NCBI RefSeq assembly: GCF_900111345.1
Contig: NZ_FOGY01000008.1
Location: forward strand, 124,001 to 188,000
Direction: 5' to 3'
From: Psychrobacillus sp. OK032
GTDB taxonomy: Bacteria; Bacillota; Bacilli; Bacillales_A; Planococcaceae
DNA length: 64,000 nt
The translations under genes were made by a program, and so were the position numbers. The first letter of the stretch is position 1; every line of letters starts with the position of its first letter. This document shows, one piece after another, positions 9,421-19,639 of the stretch. The notes beneath the pieces are model-generated. The model was not told the origin of the DNA and did no database searches. It saw nothing but the letters and a program-made list of their open reading frames with translations.

Positions 9421-9693
9421 ATGTATAGTTTACCAAAGTAGGTGACATTTATCGAGGTTGGACTACCAGTTGCAGGCTAAAATCGAAAAATATTAATAAA
9501 ACAACCGTAAAAAGAATGCATGAACTCCTGCTAATTGTGGAAAAATTATTAGAATCAGAAAATTTCTTACGAGCAATTAGTTTGTCCTTTTACTCTTGGA
9601 ATCCCAGAAAATGTAGCAACCGGAGATATTGTGAATATGCTAAAACAAATGAGTATTGACACGAATATGTATAAATTATCCAGAAGTAAGTAG
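9421..9693 (+). pseudogene. Remnant of hydroxymethylglutaryl-CoA lyase
   Basis: An ATG opens MYSLPK-stop-VTFIEVG, which matches the N-terminal KVT(I)xEVGPRDG region of HMG-CoA lyase after a nonsense mutation. About 90 bases from the end, CPFTLGIPENVATGDIVNML continues to KQMSIDTN and a stop codon. This matches the family's C-terminal GGCP(F/Y)APGxxGNVATEDVVYML. Most of the middle is deleted and the frame shifts. An intact family member lies at 35,097-35,996. Confidence 0.7.
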
Positions 9694-9704
9694 GAGTGGA
9701 GGAT

Positions 9705-10628
9705 ATGAAAAAAAGAGTAATCGTTTGGACGAGTATTTTTACGAGTGTCGTCACAGCGGTCACTACTGTTTTTGGATTTCTTGTTACGAACAAGCTAATG
9801 TATATGAAGAAAAAAGAAAACGACTTCATATTAAATCGAGAAGTTACGTCGAAACGATTGGACGAAGCTTGGTTTCGTGCAGTGAACAAAACAGAAAAGT
9901 GGATTGAGTCAAAGAATGGGTATTCCTTAAAAGCAATTTTTGTGGAACCACTCGAAACAAAAAACTATGTAATTATTTGTCATGGCGTGACCGAAAATAA
10001 AATAAATTCCCTTCGTTTTGTACGAATGTTTGAGAGGCTCGGGTTCAACAGTGTCGTCTACGACCATCGAAGACATGGGGATTCTGGTGGAAAAACGACC
10101 AGTTTTGGTTTTTATGAAAAGATTGATTTACAATCTATTGTAGAAGCAGTACGAGAACGTGCAGGAGATAGCGCAATCATTGGCATACATGGTGAATCGA
10201 TGGGCGCAGCAACTATGCTACTATATGCAGGCTCTATAAAAGATGACGCGGATTTCTATATATCGGATTGCGCTTTTTCTAATTTTGAAGAGCAAGTCTC
10301 ACACATCATCAAACAAACAACTCCCCTCCGTACTGGACTTGCCATTCGATTTGCTAATCTGTTTTTAAAAATGCGAGACGGCTATACACTAAACCTTGTG
10401 TCACCGATTGACGTAGTAGCTAATATCGAAAAACCAGTGTTATTCATCCATAGTTTACAAGATGATTTTATACTTCCCAAAATGACGGAGGAACTATACG
10501 AACAGAAAAAAGGACCCAAGACATTAAAACTATTTGAAATTGGCTTACATGCAAAGTCTTTTAACGAAAACAGCGAAATGTATGAGCAAGTAGTTGCAGA
10601 TTTTTTACAAGTAAATAAGTTACTCTAA
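9705..10628 (+). CDS. yqkD: Alpha/beta hydrolase, YqkD family
   Basis: Membrane-anchored serine hydrolase of 307 residues. An N-terminal transmembrane helix (about residues 6-28) is followed by an alpha/beta hydrolase fold with CHGVTENK, YDHRRHGDSGGKTTSFGFYEK, the nucleophile in GIHGESMGAA, an acidic residue in HSLQDDF and His in GLHAKSF. These stretches closely match B. subtilis YqkD. The ATG is preferred over a GTG at 9696 because AGGAG sits 8 bases before the ATG. Substrate unknown. Confidence 0.88.
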   Translation: MKKRVIVWTSIFTSVVTAVTTVFGFLVTNKLMYMKKKENDFILNREVTSKRLDEAWFRAVNKTEKWIESKNGYSLKAIFVEPLETKNYVIICHGVTENKINSLRFVRMFERLGFNSVVYDHRRHGDSGGKTTSFGFYEKIDLQSIVEAVRERAGDSAIIGIHGESMGAATMLLYAGSIKDDADFYISDCAFSNFEEQVSHIIKQTTPLRTGLAIRFANLFLKMRDGYTLNLVSPIDVVANIEKPVLFIHSLQDDFILPKMTEELYEQKKGPKTLKLFEIGLHAKSFNENSEMYEQVVADFLQVNKLL

Positions 10629-10731
10629 AACAAAAGGGCAAATATCTGTCGAAGCAAGGCCACTGGAGTCTAGATGTAAAAAGGCCTGTAGAAAGCGATC
10701 TACACGTCAAAATGTCTTAAACATAAAATAA

Positions 10732-10753
10732 AAGCACTCTTTGTAGAGTGCTT
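10732..10753 (-). terminator. Terminator overlapping the yneF stop codon
   Basis: AAGCACTC / GAGTGCTT with a 6-base loop, followed on the minus strand by TTTTATTTTATG. Confidence 0.65.
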
Positions 10754-10973
10754 ATTTATTTTGCATTTTATTCATTTGGTTCATCATTTGTTTTACTTGT
10801 TTTTCAGAAGGTTTACGTCCCATTTGCGCCATCATCATACGAAGCATTTGTTCATTAATAGGTGGGTTTTCTTTTAAGTATTTCATCATATATTGACGTG
10901 CTGCAAAGAAACCAATTGCCGCACCAGCGATTAACGCAACGATAACAATAGTAATCCATATCCATGTTGCCAT
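10752..10973 (-). CDS. yneF: YneF family membrane protein (UPF0154)
   Basis: Seventy-three residues: one N-terminal transmembrane helix, then [20 protein letters not shown], the signature of the YneF family. AAAGGAGGAG precedes the ATG. Located after tkt exactly as in B. subtilis, but with its own terminator. Function unknown. Confidence 0.92.
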   Translation of the reverse strand: MATWIWITIVIVALIAGAAIGFFAARQYMMKYLKENPPINEQMLRMMMAQMGRKPSEKQVKQMMNQMNKMQNK

Positions 10974-11070
10974 TTTTTTCTCCTCCTTTACGTTCTTGTC
11001 TACGTGTACAAGACACCACCCTAAATTATACTATATATTGCCCATGTATTCTATATAAATTAAAAGAAAA

Positions 11071-11115
11071 AAAGCAATTCGAATACTTTTCACGATAAGT
11101 ATTCGAACTGCTTTT
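11071..11115 (-). terminator. Terminator of tkt
   Basis: AAAGCAATTCGAATACTT pairs with AAGTATTCGAACTGCTTT with one mismatch. The stem is flanked by A and T runs. Confidence 0.8.
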
Positions 11116-11124
11116 AGGCATTGT

Positions 11125-13125
11125 TTATTTTTGTAGTAAGTTTTTCATTTTCGAAACAACATTTTCTACAGAAAATCCGTATTCTTTCATTACAATCTCT
11201 CCCGGAGCACTTGCACCGAACTGATCTATTGCAATAACGTCTCCTTCAAATCCAACATAACGGTGCCATCCAAGAGATGCTCCCATTTCAATCGCTAATC
11301 GTTTCGTTAAATGAGATGGTAATACAGATTGTTTATAGGCTGCATCTTGTTTCTCAAATAAATCCCATGATGGCATAGAAACAACAGAGACTTGAATGCC
11401 TTCATTAGCAAGCGCTGCCTGCGCTTCTACAGCAAGACTCACTTCTGAACCTGTAGCAAGTAGAATTGCTTCCGCGTTTTCATTTGGTGAAACAACATAT
11501 GCACCTTTCGCAACGCCTTCACTTGCTTGTTCTACTGAACCTTTTAATGTTGGCAAGTTTTGACGAGATAACACAAGTACTGTCGGATGATCTTTCGCTG
11601 ACACAGCAAGTTTCCAAGCTTCTGCCGTTTCGTTTGCATCAGCTGGACGTACGACTGACAGACCCGGCATTGCGCGTAAAGAAGCCAAATGCTCTACTGG
11701 TTCGTGTGTTGGTCCGTCTTCTCCAACAGCAATACTATCATGTGTAAATACATACGTTACTGGTAATCCCATAAGCGCGGATAAACGAATAGCTGGTCGT
11801 ACATAATCACTAAATACGAAGAATGTTCCGCCGAAAACGTTTAAGCCACCATGAAGAGCCATACCGTTTAAAGCAGCACCCATAGCAAATTCACGAACAC
11901 CGAACCAAATATTTTTGCCTGCATAATTTTCAGCAGCAAAATCTCCTGCATTTTTCATCGTTGTTTTGTTGGAACCTGCTAAATCTGCACTTCCTCCAAA
12001 GAACGAAGGTAGATTTTGAGCAATCGCATTAATCGCATCACCGGAAGCAGAACGAGTCGCATGGGATGAGCCTTCTTCGTATGTCTTCAAAGCATCCGCA
12101 AAATTCACTGGTAACTCTCCACTTATCGCTTGCTTTAATGTAGTAGCAAGCTCAGGGAATGCTGCTTCATACGCACTATATCCTTCTTTCCAAGAAGATT
12201 CTTCTGCTACTCCTTGACGTTCTGATGCTTGTTTGAATGTCTCATATACTTCTTCTGGCACATGGAAGTCACCTTCAAATGCCCATTCATATGCTGCTTT
12301 GGCTAAAGCTGTTTCATCTTTTCCAAGTGGCATACCGTGTGCGTCTGACTTACCCGCTCTATTTGGAGAGCCAAATCCGATTACCGTTTTAACTTCAATA
12401 AGTGTTGGTTTATCGTTTTGTCCTTTTGCTTTATCAATCGCAGCTGAAATTTCAGCAATATCATTACCGTCTTTTACTAAAATATAATTCCACCCATAAG
12501 AATCAAAGCGTTTTTCAACTTTCTCAGAGAAAGATTTATGTAAATCTCCATCCAAAGAAATGTCATTACTATCATATAAAACGATTAGCTTATCTAATTG
12601 TAAATGTCCCGCAAGTGAGATTGCCTCTGCTGCGACACCTTCCATTAAATCGCCATCTCCACAAAGAGCATATGTGTAATGATCTACAATATTATGGTCT
12701 TCTTTATTGTATGTAGCAGCTAAATGAGCTTCTGCCATTGCCATTCCTACTGCCATACCAATACCTTGTCCAAGAGGACCTGTTGTTGCTTCTACGCCAG
12801 CCGTATGACCAAACTCCGGATGTCCTGGAGTTTTAGAGCCCCATTGTCTGAAATTTTTAATCTCTTCCATTGGTAGATCGTATCCACCAAGATGAAGTAG
12901 ACTATAAAGAAGCATTGAACCATGACCAGCAGATAAAACAAAACGATCACGATTAAACCAGTTTGGGTTATTAGGATTGTGACGTAAATGCTTTGTCCAT
13001 AAAGTATAAGCCATTGGAGCTGCCCCCATTGGAAGGCCTGGATGACCTGAATTCGCTTTATCAATTGCATCAATAGATAATGTACGAATTGTATTAATTG
13101 CAAGTAAATCTGACTGTAATGACAT
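11125..13125 (-). CDS. tkt: Transketolase
   Basis: Thiamine-diphosphate enzyme of the non-oxidative pentose phosphate pathway, 666 residues. The TPP-binding site GDGDLMEG, the early motifs [11 protein letters not shown] and LSAGHGS, and the late [14 protein letters not shown] and LASLRAMPG are all present. The start is the ATG of [12 protein letters not shown] with AGAGGATGTC upstream. Upstream in-frame ATGs lack good sites. The order ynzC-tkt-yneF matches B. subtilis. Confidence 0.96.
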   Translation of the reverse strand: MSLQSDLLAINTIRTLSIDAIDKANSGHPGLPMGAAPMAYTLWTKHLRHNPNNPNWFNRDRFVLSAGHGSMLLYSLLHLGGYDLPMEEIKNFRQWGSKTPGHPEFGHTAGVEATTGPLGQGIGMAVGMAMAEAHLAATYNKEDHNIVDHYTYALCGDGDLMEGVAAEAISLAGHLQLDKLIVLYDSNDISLDGDLHKSFSEKVEKRFDSYGWNYILVKDGNDIAEISAAIDKAKGQNDKPTLIEVKTVIGFGSPNRAGKSDAHGMPLGKDETALAKAAYEWAFEGDFHVPEEVYETFKQASERQGVAEESSWKEGYSAYEAAFPELATTLKQAISGELPVNFADALKTYEEGSSHATRSASGDAINAIAQNLPSFFGGSADLAGSNKTTMKNAGDFAAENYAGKNIWFGVREFAMGAALNGMALHGGLNVFGGTFFVFSDYVRPAIRLSALMGLPVTYVFTHDSIAVGEDGPTHEPVEHLASLRAMPGLSVVRPADANETAEAWKLAVSAKDHPTVLVLSRQNLPTLKGSVEQASEGVAKGAYVVSPNENAEAILLATGSEVSLAVEAQAALANEGIQVSVVSMPSWDLFEKQDAAYKQSVLPSHLTKRLAIEMGASLGWHRYVGFEGDVIAIDQFGASAPGEIVMKEYGFSVENVVSKMKNLLQK

Positions 13126-13213
13126 AAATGACATCCTCTCGAACAAAATTTTTAACTATATTTCTAGTTTAGACAACAATGCAGCTATTATCAATGGTTT
13201 CTGAAATGATTAA

Positions 13214-13447
13214 TTAATTCAAAAACTTATCTTTTTTCGCTTGTTGTACCTTCGCAGGAGTAACATCATTTCCAGCAGGGTCGATTATTTTAACACTTTC
13301 AATTGTATCCCTCATAGTAGAGCGAAACGTTTCTAAATATTCTTTTCTTAGAGCACTTTGTTCTTTTGCTTCTTCTATGGATAATCCTGTTGTTTTAGAT
13401 TTTTTGGAGAGCTCGCTTATGCGTGCTAGTTTTTGTTTACTTAACAT
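13214..13447 (-). CDS. ynzC: YnzC family protein (UPF0291)
   Basis: Seventy-seven-residue protein with two helices, MLSKQKLARISELSKKSK and the following charged helix with ALRKEYLETFR, typical of the YnzC family. The ATG at 13447 has GGAAAGGATG upstream; the longer open frame is rejected. In B. subtilis it belongs to the SOS-induced yneA-yneB-ynzC operon, and here it follows yneB by about 67 bases. Confidence 0.92.
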   Translation of the reverse strand: MLSKQKLARISELSKKSKTTGLSIEEAKEQSALRKEYLETFRSTMRDTIESVKIIDPAGNDVTPAKVQQAKKDKFLN

Positions 13448-13514
13448 ATATATTTCATCCTTTCCTTTTGCATCTCTTATAAAGGTAAGGAAAAAACAGA
13501 CAGAGTGCAAGTCT

Positions 13515-14476
<962 letters not shown>

Positions 14477-14493
14477 GTTAAATCCCCCTAATT

Positions 14494-14571
14494 AGAATGT
14501 TTGTTCGGAATGTATGTTCTAATAATAAAACGAACACTTGTTTTTGTCAACACTTATTAGAACCTATGTTT
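14494..14571. promoter_or_regulatory. Four LexA (SOS) boxes between yneA and lexA
   Basis: Bacillus SOS boxes follow CGAAC-N4-GTTCG. Near matches are GAAT-GTTT-GTTC (14495-14506), GAAT-GTAT-GTTC (14508-14519), GAAC-ACTT-GTTT (14532-14543) and GAAC-CTAT-GTTT (14560-14571). Each keeps at least seven of the eight GAAC/GTTC bases. The last one touches the lexA -35 element. Confidence 0.85.
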
Positions 14572-14598
14572 GCATAAAGCGTGAGAGACTGTTATACT
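14570..14598 (+). promoter_or_regulatory. lexA promoter
   Basis: TTGCAT (14570-14575) and TATACT (14593-14598) with 17 bases between. The -35 overlaps the fourth SOS box, which fits autorepression. Confidence 0.75.
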
Positions 14599-14650
14599 AA
14601 TAGTAAGAAAGAATTTAGTAGGTAAATGACTATAAAAAGAGGTGAACTCA

Positions 14651-15262
14651 TTGAAAAAAGCGTCGAAAAGACAAGAGGACATTTTAGCTTTTATTAAGGA
14701 AGAGGTTCGTACGAAAGGGTATCCACCCTCTGTACGTGAAATAGGCGAAGCAGTTGGACTAGCTTCTAGTTCTACTGTGCACGGACACTTAGCTCGCCTT
14801 GAAAGTAAAGGCCTTATTAGAAGAGATCCGACAAAGCCACGCGCAATTGAAATCCTAGATGGTATTGCCGAAAAACAAGGTGTTGTACATGTTCCCTTAG
14901 TTGGAAAAGTTACAGCTGGTCTGCCGATCACTGCTGTTGAAAATATCGAGGAGTTTTTCCCACTACCTGAAACGTTCGGTACAGCCGATGATCATTTATT
15001 TATGTTAGAGATTATGGGAGATAGTATGATCGAGGCAGGAATTTTAAATGGAGACTATGTTGTCGTAAAACAACAACAATCCGCAAATAATGGAGATATA
15101 GTTGTTGCAATGACAGAAGAAGATGAAGCTACGGTGAAACGTTTTTTCAAAGAAAAGTCATACTTCCGTCTACAACCGGAGAATTCTTCTATGGATCCAA
15201 TTATCGTTAACCAAGTGTCGATTCTTGGTAAAGTTGTTGGAGTATACCGTAATATACAATAG
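14651..15262 (+). CDS. lexA: LexA repressor
   Basis: SOS repressor and self-cleaving S24 peptidase, 203 residues. The N-terminal winged helix contains [20 protein letters not shown]. The cleavage site is the Ala-Gly in GKVTAGLP. The catalytic Ser is in MGDSMIEAG and the Lys in YVVVKQ. The TTG start ([10 protein letters not shown]) has AGAGGTG 6 bases upstream and matches the N-terminus of B. subtilis LexA. The GTG at 14642 lies inside that site. Confidence 0.95.
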   Translation: MKKASKRQEDILAFIKEEVRTKGYPPSVREIGEAVGLASSSTVHGHLARLESKGLIRRDPTKPRAIEILDGIAEKQGVVHVPLVGKVTAGLPITAVENIEEFFPLPETFGTADDHLFMLEIMGDSMIEAGILNGDYVVVKQQQSANNGDIVVAMTEEDEATVKRFFKEKSYFRLQPENSSMDPIIVNQVSILGKVVGVYRNIQ

Positions 15263-15361
15263 AATTCTCGTAAACTTGACAAATTGTATGAATTTCCGTA
15301 TGATAACAAAGAGCCGATATCATATTTAAACGAAAAGTGGACATTTTCGTTTAAATCATCG

Positions 15362-15402
15362 AAAAACCCTCACATCTTTATAAGATGTGAGGGTTTTGTT
15401 TT
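15362..15402 (+). terminator. Terminator of lexA
   Basis: AAAACCCTCACATCTT and AAGATGTGAGGGTTTT form a 16-bp stem followed by GTTTTAT. Confidence 0.88.
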
Positions 15403-15404
15403 AT

Positions 15405-15632
15405 CCGATCCAGCTCCAGCGCCATGCTCCTGCGCACAGCTCGTCGCAGAAGAACGTTGCCCCTCGGGGTCAGATGGAAAAAAGCTGCGGTGGCTGGGGA
15501 AGCTGCCTCCTCGCTTTTCCCCATTTGCCTGTCGGAGGCCTGCACGAAGCAGGTCATGCAGTCGTTGCGACACGATGTCGCGAACTTAGACTGTAATCCT
15601 CTAACATAGGCGCTTGCGCATTTCTTAAGCTT
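15405..15632 (+). repeat. GC-rich dispersed intergenic repeat, copy 2
   Basis: GC-rich block beginning CAGCTCCAGCGCC, with GCTCCTGCG...CTCGTCGCAGAAGAACGTTGC (15426-15460) and CGCGAACTTAGACTG (15579-15593), ending GGCGCTTGCGCATTTCTTA against the osmC stop. The shared blocks with 940-1170 (opposite strand) define a family. Stretches such as CCCCTCGGGGTC and AGGCCTGCACGAAGCAGG look foldable. No protein is supported, although several frames stay open because of base composition. Confidence 0.65.
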
Positions 15633-16056
15633 CTAATTGCATATCTACTTCTTTCCCGTTTAGGATTAGACGATGAGTTACTTCCGCTTTCAACGAAGCA
15701 GAAACGGCACAATACTTTTCTTCTCCAAGTTTGATTGCGCGAATGACTTTTTTCGCATCGATATCCCCTTTTACGTCGAATAATAATGTAGCAGCAGTAA
15801 ATGCTGTTGGTAATTCTTCACGACGAGTTCCATCCACTGTAATTTCAATCGATTCAATTTTTTCTAAATGCGGTTTTAAAATCATCGTAACGTCAATTCC
15901 AATACAACCAGCTAAAGCACTAAGTAACATTTCAGTTGGAGTTGGCGCTTGTCCTTCTCCTCCATAATTTGCCGTTGCGTCCATTACCATTGGATAACCA
16001 GACGCTCCTTTTGCTTCAAAAGCTCGTCCACCCTGCCATATTGCTTTTACTTGCAT
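15625..16056 (-). CDS. OsmC family peroxiredoxin-like protein
   Basis: One hundred and forty-three residues of the OsmC/YhfA fold. The two redox cysteines are in LSALAGCIGIDV and EEKYCAVSASL, which in OsmC/Ohr proteins reduce organic hydroperoxides. The sequence is closer to the YhfA branch, whose substrate is uncertain. GGAGCATGATGAACA precedes the ATG. It lies between the GC-rich repeat and the ABC importer operon, and is probably transcribed with the importer (20-base gap). Confidence 0.85.
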   Translation of the reverse strand: MQVKAIWQGGRAFEAKGASGYPMVMDATANYGGEGQAPTPTEMLLSALAGCIGIDVTMILKPHLEKIESIEITVDGTRREELPTAFTAATLLFDVKGDIDAKKVIRAIKLGEEKYCAVSASLKAEVTHRLILNGKEVDMQLEA

Positions 16057-16076
16057 TGTTCATCATGCTCCTTTAG

Positions 16077-16823
16077 TTAAAATTCATTTACTTTTGCTAA
16101 AAACTTCTGTGCACGTTCTGTAGATGGATCCGAAAAAAACTTTTTCGGTTCTGCATCTTCTACAATTTGGCCATCCGCCATAAATAGAATACGATCCGCC
16201 GCATCCTGGGCGAACCTCATCTCATGCGTAACGATGACCATTGTCATCCCTTCATCCGCTAATTCTTTCATCACTTTTAATACTTCTCCTACTAGTTCTG
16301 GATCAAGTGCAGAAGTTGGTTCGTCAAATAGCATAATTTTTGGTTCCATGGCAAGTGCACGTGCAATTGCTACCCGTTGTTGTTGTCCTCCTGATAACTT
16401 CGAAGGATATACATCTTCTTTTTCCTGCAAGCCGACCCGTTTCAATAGTTGAGAGGCGATTGTTTTTGCTTGTTCTTTTGATTGTTTTTTCACGACAATA
16501 ATTGCTTCCATTACATTTTCAATCACTGTTTTATGTGGATATAAGTTAAATTGTTGGAAAACCATTCCCGTATCTTGACGGACCCTGTGAATCGTTTTTT
16601 GTTGCTTTTTTTTCGATTCCGTTGCGTTTAAATGATGATTATTAACTGTAATTGCTCCACTAGTAATCATCTCTAATCCATTTAAACAACGTAGGAACGT
16701 ACTTTTTCCGGAACCACTTGGTCCAATTACAGCAACTACTTGATGAGCGGGAATCGTCAATGAAATATGCTTTAATACTTCATTTTGATCATAGCTTTTC
16801 GATAAATCCATTACTTGTATCAA
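16077..16823 (-). CDS. Polar amino acid ABC transporter, ATP-binding protein
   Basis: GlnQ-type ATPase of 248 residues. Walker A GPSGSGKST, Q-loop MVFQQFNLYP, signature LSGGQQQR, Walker B IMLFDEPTSALD and the H-loop His in IVTHEMRFA are all present. The start is a TTG with AAGGGGG upstream. Last gene of the three-gene importer operon, 12 bases after the permease gene. The transported amino acid is not certain; glutamine, cystine or arginine are typical for the family. Confidence 0.93.
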   Translation of the reverse strand: MIQVMDLSKSYDQNEVLKHISLTIPAHQVVAVIGPSGSGKSTFLRCLNGLEMITSGAITVNNHHLNATESKKKQQKTIHRVRQDTGMVFQQFNLYPHKTVIENVMEAIIVVKKQSKEQAKTIASQLLKRVGLQEKEDVYPSKLSGGQQQRVAIARALAMEPKIMLFDEPTSALDPELVGEVLKVMKELADEGMTMVIVTHEMRFAQDAADRILFMADGQIVEDAEPKKFFSDPSTERAQKFLAKVNEF

Positions 16824-16835
16824 GACTTTTCCCCC

Positions 16836-17477
16836 TTAGTAAACAGATAATCGTTTCTCTAATTTATTCAAGATAAATGTAAATACCGTACTCATGATCC
16901 AATACATTAACGCAATCGTTAAGTAAAATGGCATATAAACATAATACTGTGCGATTAATAATTGGGCAGAGCGCATTAGCTCCGTCACTGCAATAACGGA
17001 AACTAAGGAAGTCTCTTTTAACATCCCAACAAATGTATTCCCGAGTGGTGGTATTGCAATGCGTATGGCTTGTGGGATAACGATGCGTCGAATGGCTTGT
17101 GCTTCTGTCATTCCGGTCGCAAGCGCAGCTTCTGTTTGACCCGCTGGCACCACTTGTATCGCACCACGGAATGCCTCCGATACATAAGCACCGATATTAA
17201 TACTTAGCGCAATATAAGCTGCTGTCAACGAGCCTAGCTCTATCCCAAAATCAACAAGTCCAAAATATACGATAAAAATTTGAACAAGTGGTGGTGTCCC
17301 CCGAATAATCGATACATACACTCTCGCTACATTACGAAAGAAGCGATTGCCCTTTAAGCGTGCAATCGCTGTGATCAAACCGATAATTAAACCGAAAAAC
17401 ATAGATACCACTGTAATTAATAAAGTATAATACGCACCTTTTAATAAAAAGGGAATATTATCTATTATCAAATCCAT
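16836..17477 (-). CDS. Polar amino acid ABC transporter, permease
   Basis: HisM/GlnP-type permease of 213 residues with about five transmembrane helices. The EAA loop that docks to the ATPase is ATGMTEAQAIRRIVIPQA. The family motif RGTPPLVQIFIVYFG is also clear. Located between the binding protein and ATPase genes, so a homodimeric permease is likely since no second permease is present. Confidence 0.93.
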   Translation of the reverse strand: MDLIIDNIPFLLKGAYYTLLITVVSMFFGLIIGLITAIARLKGNRFFRNVARVYVSIIRGTPPLVQIFIVYFGLVDFGIELGSLTAAYIALSINIGAYVSEAFRGAIQVVPAGQTEAALATGMTEAQAIRRIVIPQAIRIAIPPLGNTFVGMLKETSLVSVIAVTELMRSAQLLIAQYYVYMPFYLTIALMYWIMSTVFTFILNKLEKRLSVY

Positions 17478-17494
17478 GTAAACTACCTCTTTCT

Positions 17495-18310
17495 TTACTC
17501 GGCTTTCGGTTCTTCTTCAAACCACTTCACGAAAATTTCTTTATACGTACCATCTTGTTTCATTTCATCTAATGCTTTATTTAAAGCATCTACTAATGCT
17601 GTGTTTCCTTTTTTAACAGCTACAGCTGCTTGATCCGATTTGATCGGTGCACCAACCGCTTTTACTTGAAATCCGTTTTCTTCAACGATTGGTTTTAATG
17701 CGTATGCATTATTAATTGTTGCGTCCACCCGTCCTGCATCCAAGTCTTTAAGCGTTGTGATGACATCGTCGTATGTGTTGATTTGGAAGTCACCAACTTG
17801 TGGCATTAACTCATTACGTAAAAAGGCTTCATCGTTCGTACCTAAACCAACGGCAATCTTTTTCCCTTTAAAATCTTCTACTGATTGTATAGTTGTATTA
17901 TCTTCTTTCACAATTACTTTTACATCGTTTGTAATATAAGGTTCTGTGAAATCTAATTGTTTTTGTCGATTTTCTGTTATTGTTACTTGACTAACTAAAA
18001 TGTCAAATTTACCTTTTTGTAACCCAGGGATTAAACCTGAAAATTCCTGTGCGACAAAATTTGCTCCTACACCTAGTCGTTTGGCTAATTCTTTTGCGAT
18101 GTCTACGTCAAATCCATCGTATTCTTTCTCCTTATTCATAAAATTATAAGGCGCATATGTACCCATTATCCCTACAGTTATTTCCCCATTGTCTTGAATT
18201 GCTTGTAATGTGTTTTTGTCATTTTCTTCACTTCTATTATTACCACATGCTGCTAACAGTAATACTACTGCAGCTACTAAACTCAATATAAATCCACTTT
18301 TTTTCATCAT
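17495..18310 (-). CDS. Amino acid ABC transporter, substrate-binding lipoprotein
   Basis: Two hundred and seventy-one residues. The signal peptide ends in the lipobox LLLAAC-G, so the mature protein is lipid-anchored at about Cys22. SBP_bac_3 motifs include GEITVGIMGTYAPYNF, YDGFDVDIAKELAKRLG and DILVSQVTITENRQKQLDFT. AGGAGGAAATA precedes the ATG. First gene of the importer operon. The 170-base leader was checked for S-box and T-box signatures and none was recognised. Confidence 0.93.
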   Translation of the reverse strand: MMKKSGFILSLVAAVVLLLAACGNNRSEENDKNTLQAIQDNGEITVGIMGTYAPYNFMNKEKEYDGFDVDIAKELAKRLGVGANFVAQEFSGLIPGLQKGKFDILVSQVTITENRQKQLDFTEPYITNDVKVIVKEDNTTIQSVEDFKGKKIAVGLGTNDEAFLRNELMPQVGDFQINTYDDVITTLKDLDAGRVDATINNAYALKPIVEENGFQVKAVGAPIKSDQAAVAVKKGNTALVDALNKALDEMKQDGTYKEIFVKWFEEEPKAE

Positions 18311-18514
18311 TATTTCCTCCTCATGTCGGTGGCATCCTTTGGCCTTTAAATTCCTATTAGATCACTACCCATTAGTCAACTACTCTGTACTATCCAGACT
18401 TATAGCTATTCAGCTTTTCATCACTAGTACCACTAATCAAGTAAAACCAAACTTTTTCTTATGTTTCCCCAAAAGTAGGTATAATATGACGAAAATTATT
18501 ACGGTTTCAAAATT

Positions 18515-18566
18515 AAAGAGATTGTTGAAAAAGTCACTAGAAAGACTTTTTCAACAATCTCTTTAT
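18515..18566 (-). terminator. Terminator after the endolysin gene
   Basis: AAAGAGATTGTTGAAAAAGT and its complement form a stem of about 20 bp with an 8-base loop, ending at the stop codon. Confidence 0.8.
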
Positions 18567-19366
18567 TAGGCAAGTTTTTTCTCTAATTCTAAAATCCGCT
18601 TTTCTAGCTCCTCAACTTTCTGTGCAATTGGTACTGCAACCGCCCAGGCATAATATTGATTGACATTTTTAAACGGATCATTTCCATTCGTAATTTTCAA
18701 TCGCATTGCTTCTTGACGAATCGTTTCTTGTCCAGGTGTTAGTTTTGGCTCTGCCATGCGTAGTTCCTCCTTTTTCAATTCAACTGCATTATTCAGAGCT
18801 TCTAATGTAATATCTCCTACTATACCATCTGCCACTAAACCTTTTGTCTCTTGAAAAGCTTTAATAGCCGCTTCCGTTGATGGTCCTTCTATCCCATCCA
18901 TATTAAGTCGGTAGTCAAGCATTACGAGCATTTTCTGTATTTCTTCTATTGCAGGATCTACAATATAATGTAATGGATTTACCGCATTTGGTTGACCTTC
19001 CGAGTAGGTTGGAATATGCATCTCAAAATGTAAATGTACGCCCGTACTATTACCTGTAGTTCCTTTTATCCCTATATGTTGTCCTTGTATAACTGTTTGA
19101 CCTACTTTTACTGATATGGATTTTAAATGCGCATACAATGTTTCGTAATTTTTCCCATTTAGTACATGGGTAATTATGACCGTATTTCCATAACCACCAA
19201 TGACTTCCGCTCGCTTCACGGTACCTATTTCGGAAGCTTTTATAATAGTGCTTCCATCATTTCCAAAATCTACACCTTTATGAGCTTTCCATTCACCTGT
19301 TATAGGATGTTTTCGAAGTGAACTGTACCTCGAAGTAATTCTTCCTTCGCATGGTCTAATAAACAT
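18566..19366 (-). CDS. Phage-type endolysin, M23 peptidase with peptidoglycan-binding domain
   Basis: Two hundred and sixty-six residues and no signal peptide, as expected for a phage lysin. The M23 domain (about 5-130) has HKGVDFG and HLHFEMH as zinc ligands. A peptidoglycan-binding repeat (about 135-190) contains LDYRLNMDGIEGPSTEAAIKAF. A C-terminal Glu/Lys coiled helix follows. AAAGGAGAAATAAC precedes the ATG. It is the last gene of a phage remnant. No holin was found nearby, so export would need another route. Confidence 0.85.
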   Translation of the reverse strand: MFIRPCEGRITSRYSSLRKHPITGEWKAHKGVDFGNDGSTIIKASEIGTVKRAEVIGGYGNTVIITHVLNGKNYETLYAHLKSISVKVGQTVIQGQHIGIKGTTGNSTGVHLHFEMHIPTYSEGQPNAVNPLHYIVDPAIEEIQKMLVMLDYRLNMDGIEGPSTEAAIKAFQETKGLVADGIVGDITLEALNNAVELKKEELRMAEPKLTPGQETIRQEAMRLKITNGNDPFKNVNQYYAWAVAVPIAQKVEELEKRILELEKKLA

Positions 19367-19450
19367 GTTATTTCTCCTTTCCTTTTCATTAGCAGAATTA
19401 TTATTCTCTTATTAGTAAATGCGGAAATAGAATGTTTTCATAGTTTATTA

Positions 19451-19615
19451 TCATGCGTTCAAGTAATTTATTTCTAAAAGCTCCGGGGCAAATGCCTCTT
19501 TCGCTTCATCTAGTTTACGCTTAACCTCTTCTAGAATTTGTTCGTTTTCTATTTCGTTAATAGGTCCAGATGGTTGGACGACATAAAATCCAGCTCCCGG
19601 AATCCAATTTGTCAT
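19451..19615 (-). CDS. Small phage-associated protein, 54 residues
   Basis: The frame starts with ATG 8 bases after GGAGGTT and encodes MTNWIPGAGFYVVQPSG, then an acidic helix rich in Glu and Lys, and ends with a TGA. It lies between the helicase loader (25-base gap) and the endolysin. No transmembrane segment is present, so it is not an obvious holin. Family not recognised. The strong ribosome binding site is the main support. Confidence 0.6.
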   Translation of the reverse strand: MTNWIPGAGFYVVQPSGPINEIENEQILEEVKRKLDEAKEAFAPELLEINYLNA

Positions 19616-19639
19616 AACACAAACCTCCATATCAATTAA

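Noticed and set aside
15284-15609. Several overlapping open frames
   Set aside because: All fall in the lexA terminator and GC-rich repeat; base composition keeps frames open on both strands.
18311-18480. Riboswitch or T-box before the amino acid importer
   Set aside because: No S-box, L-box or T-box (GGTGG) signature could be recognised in the leader.
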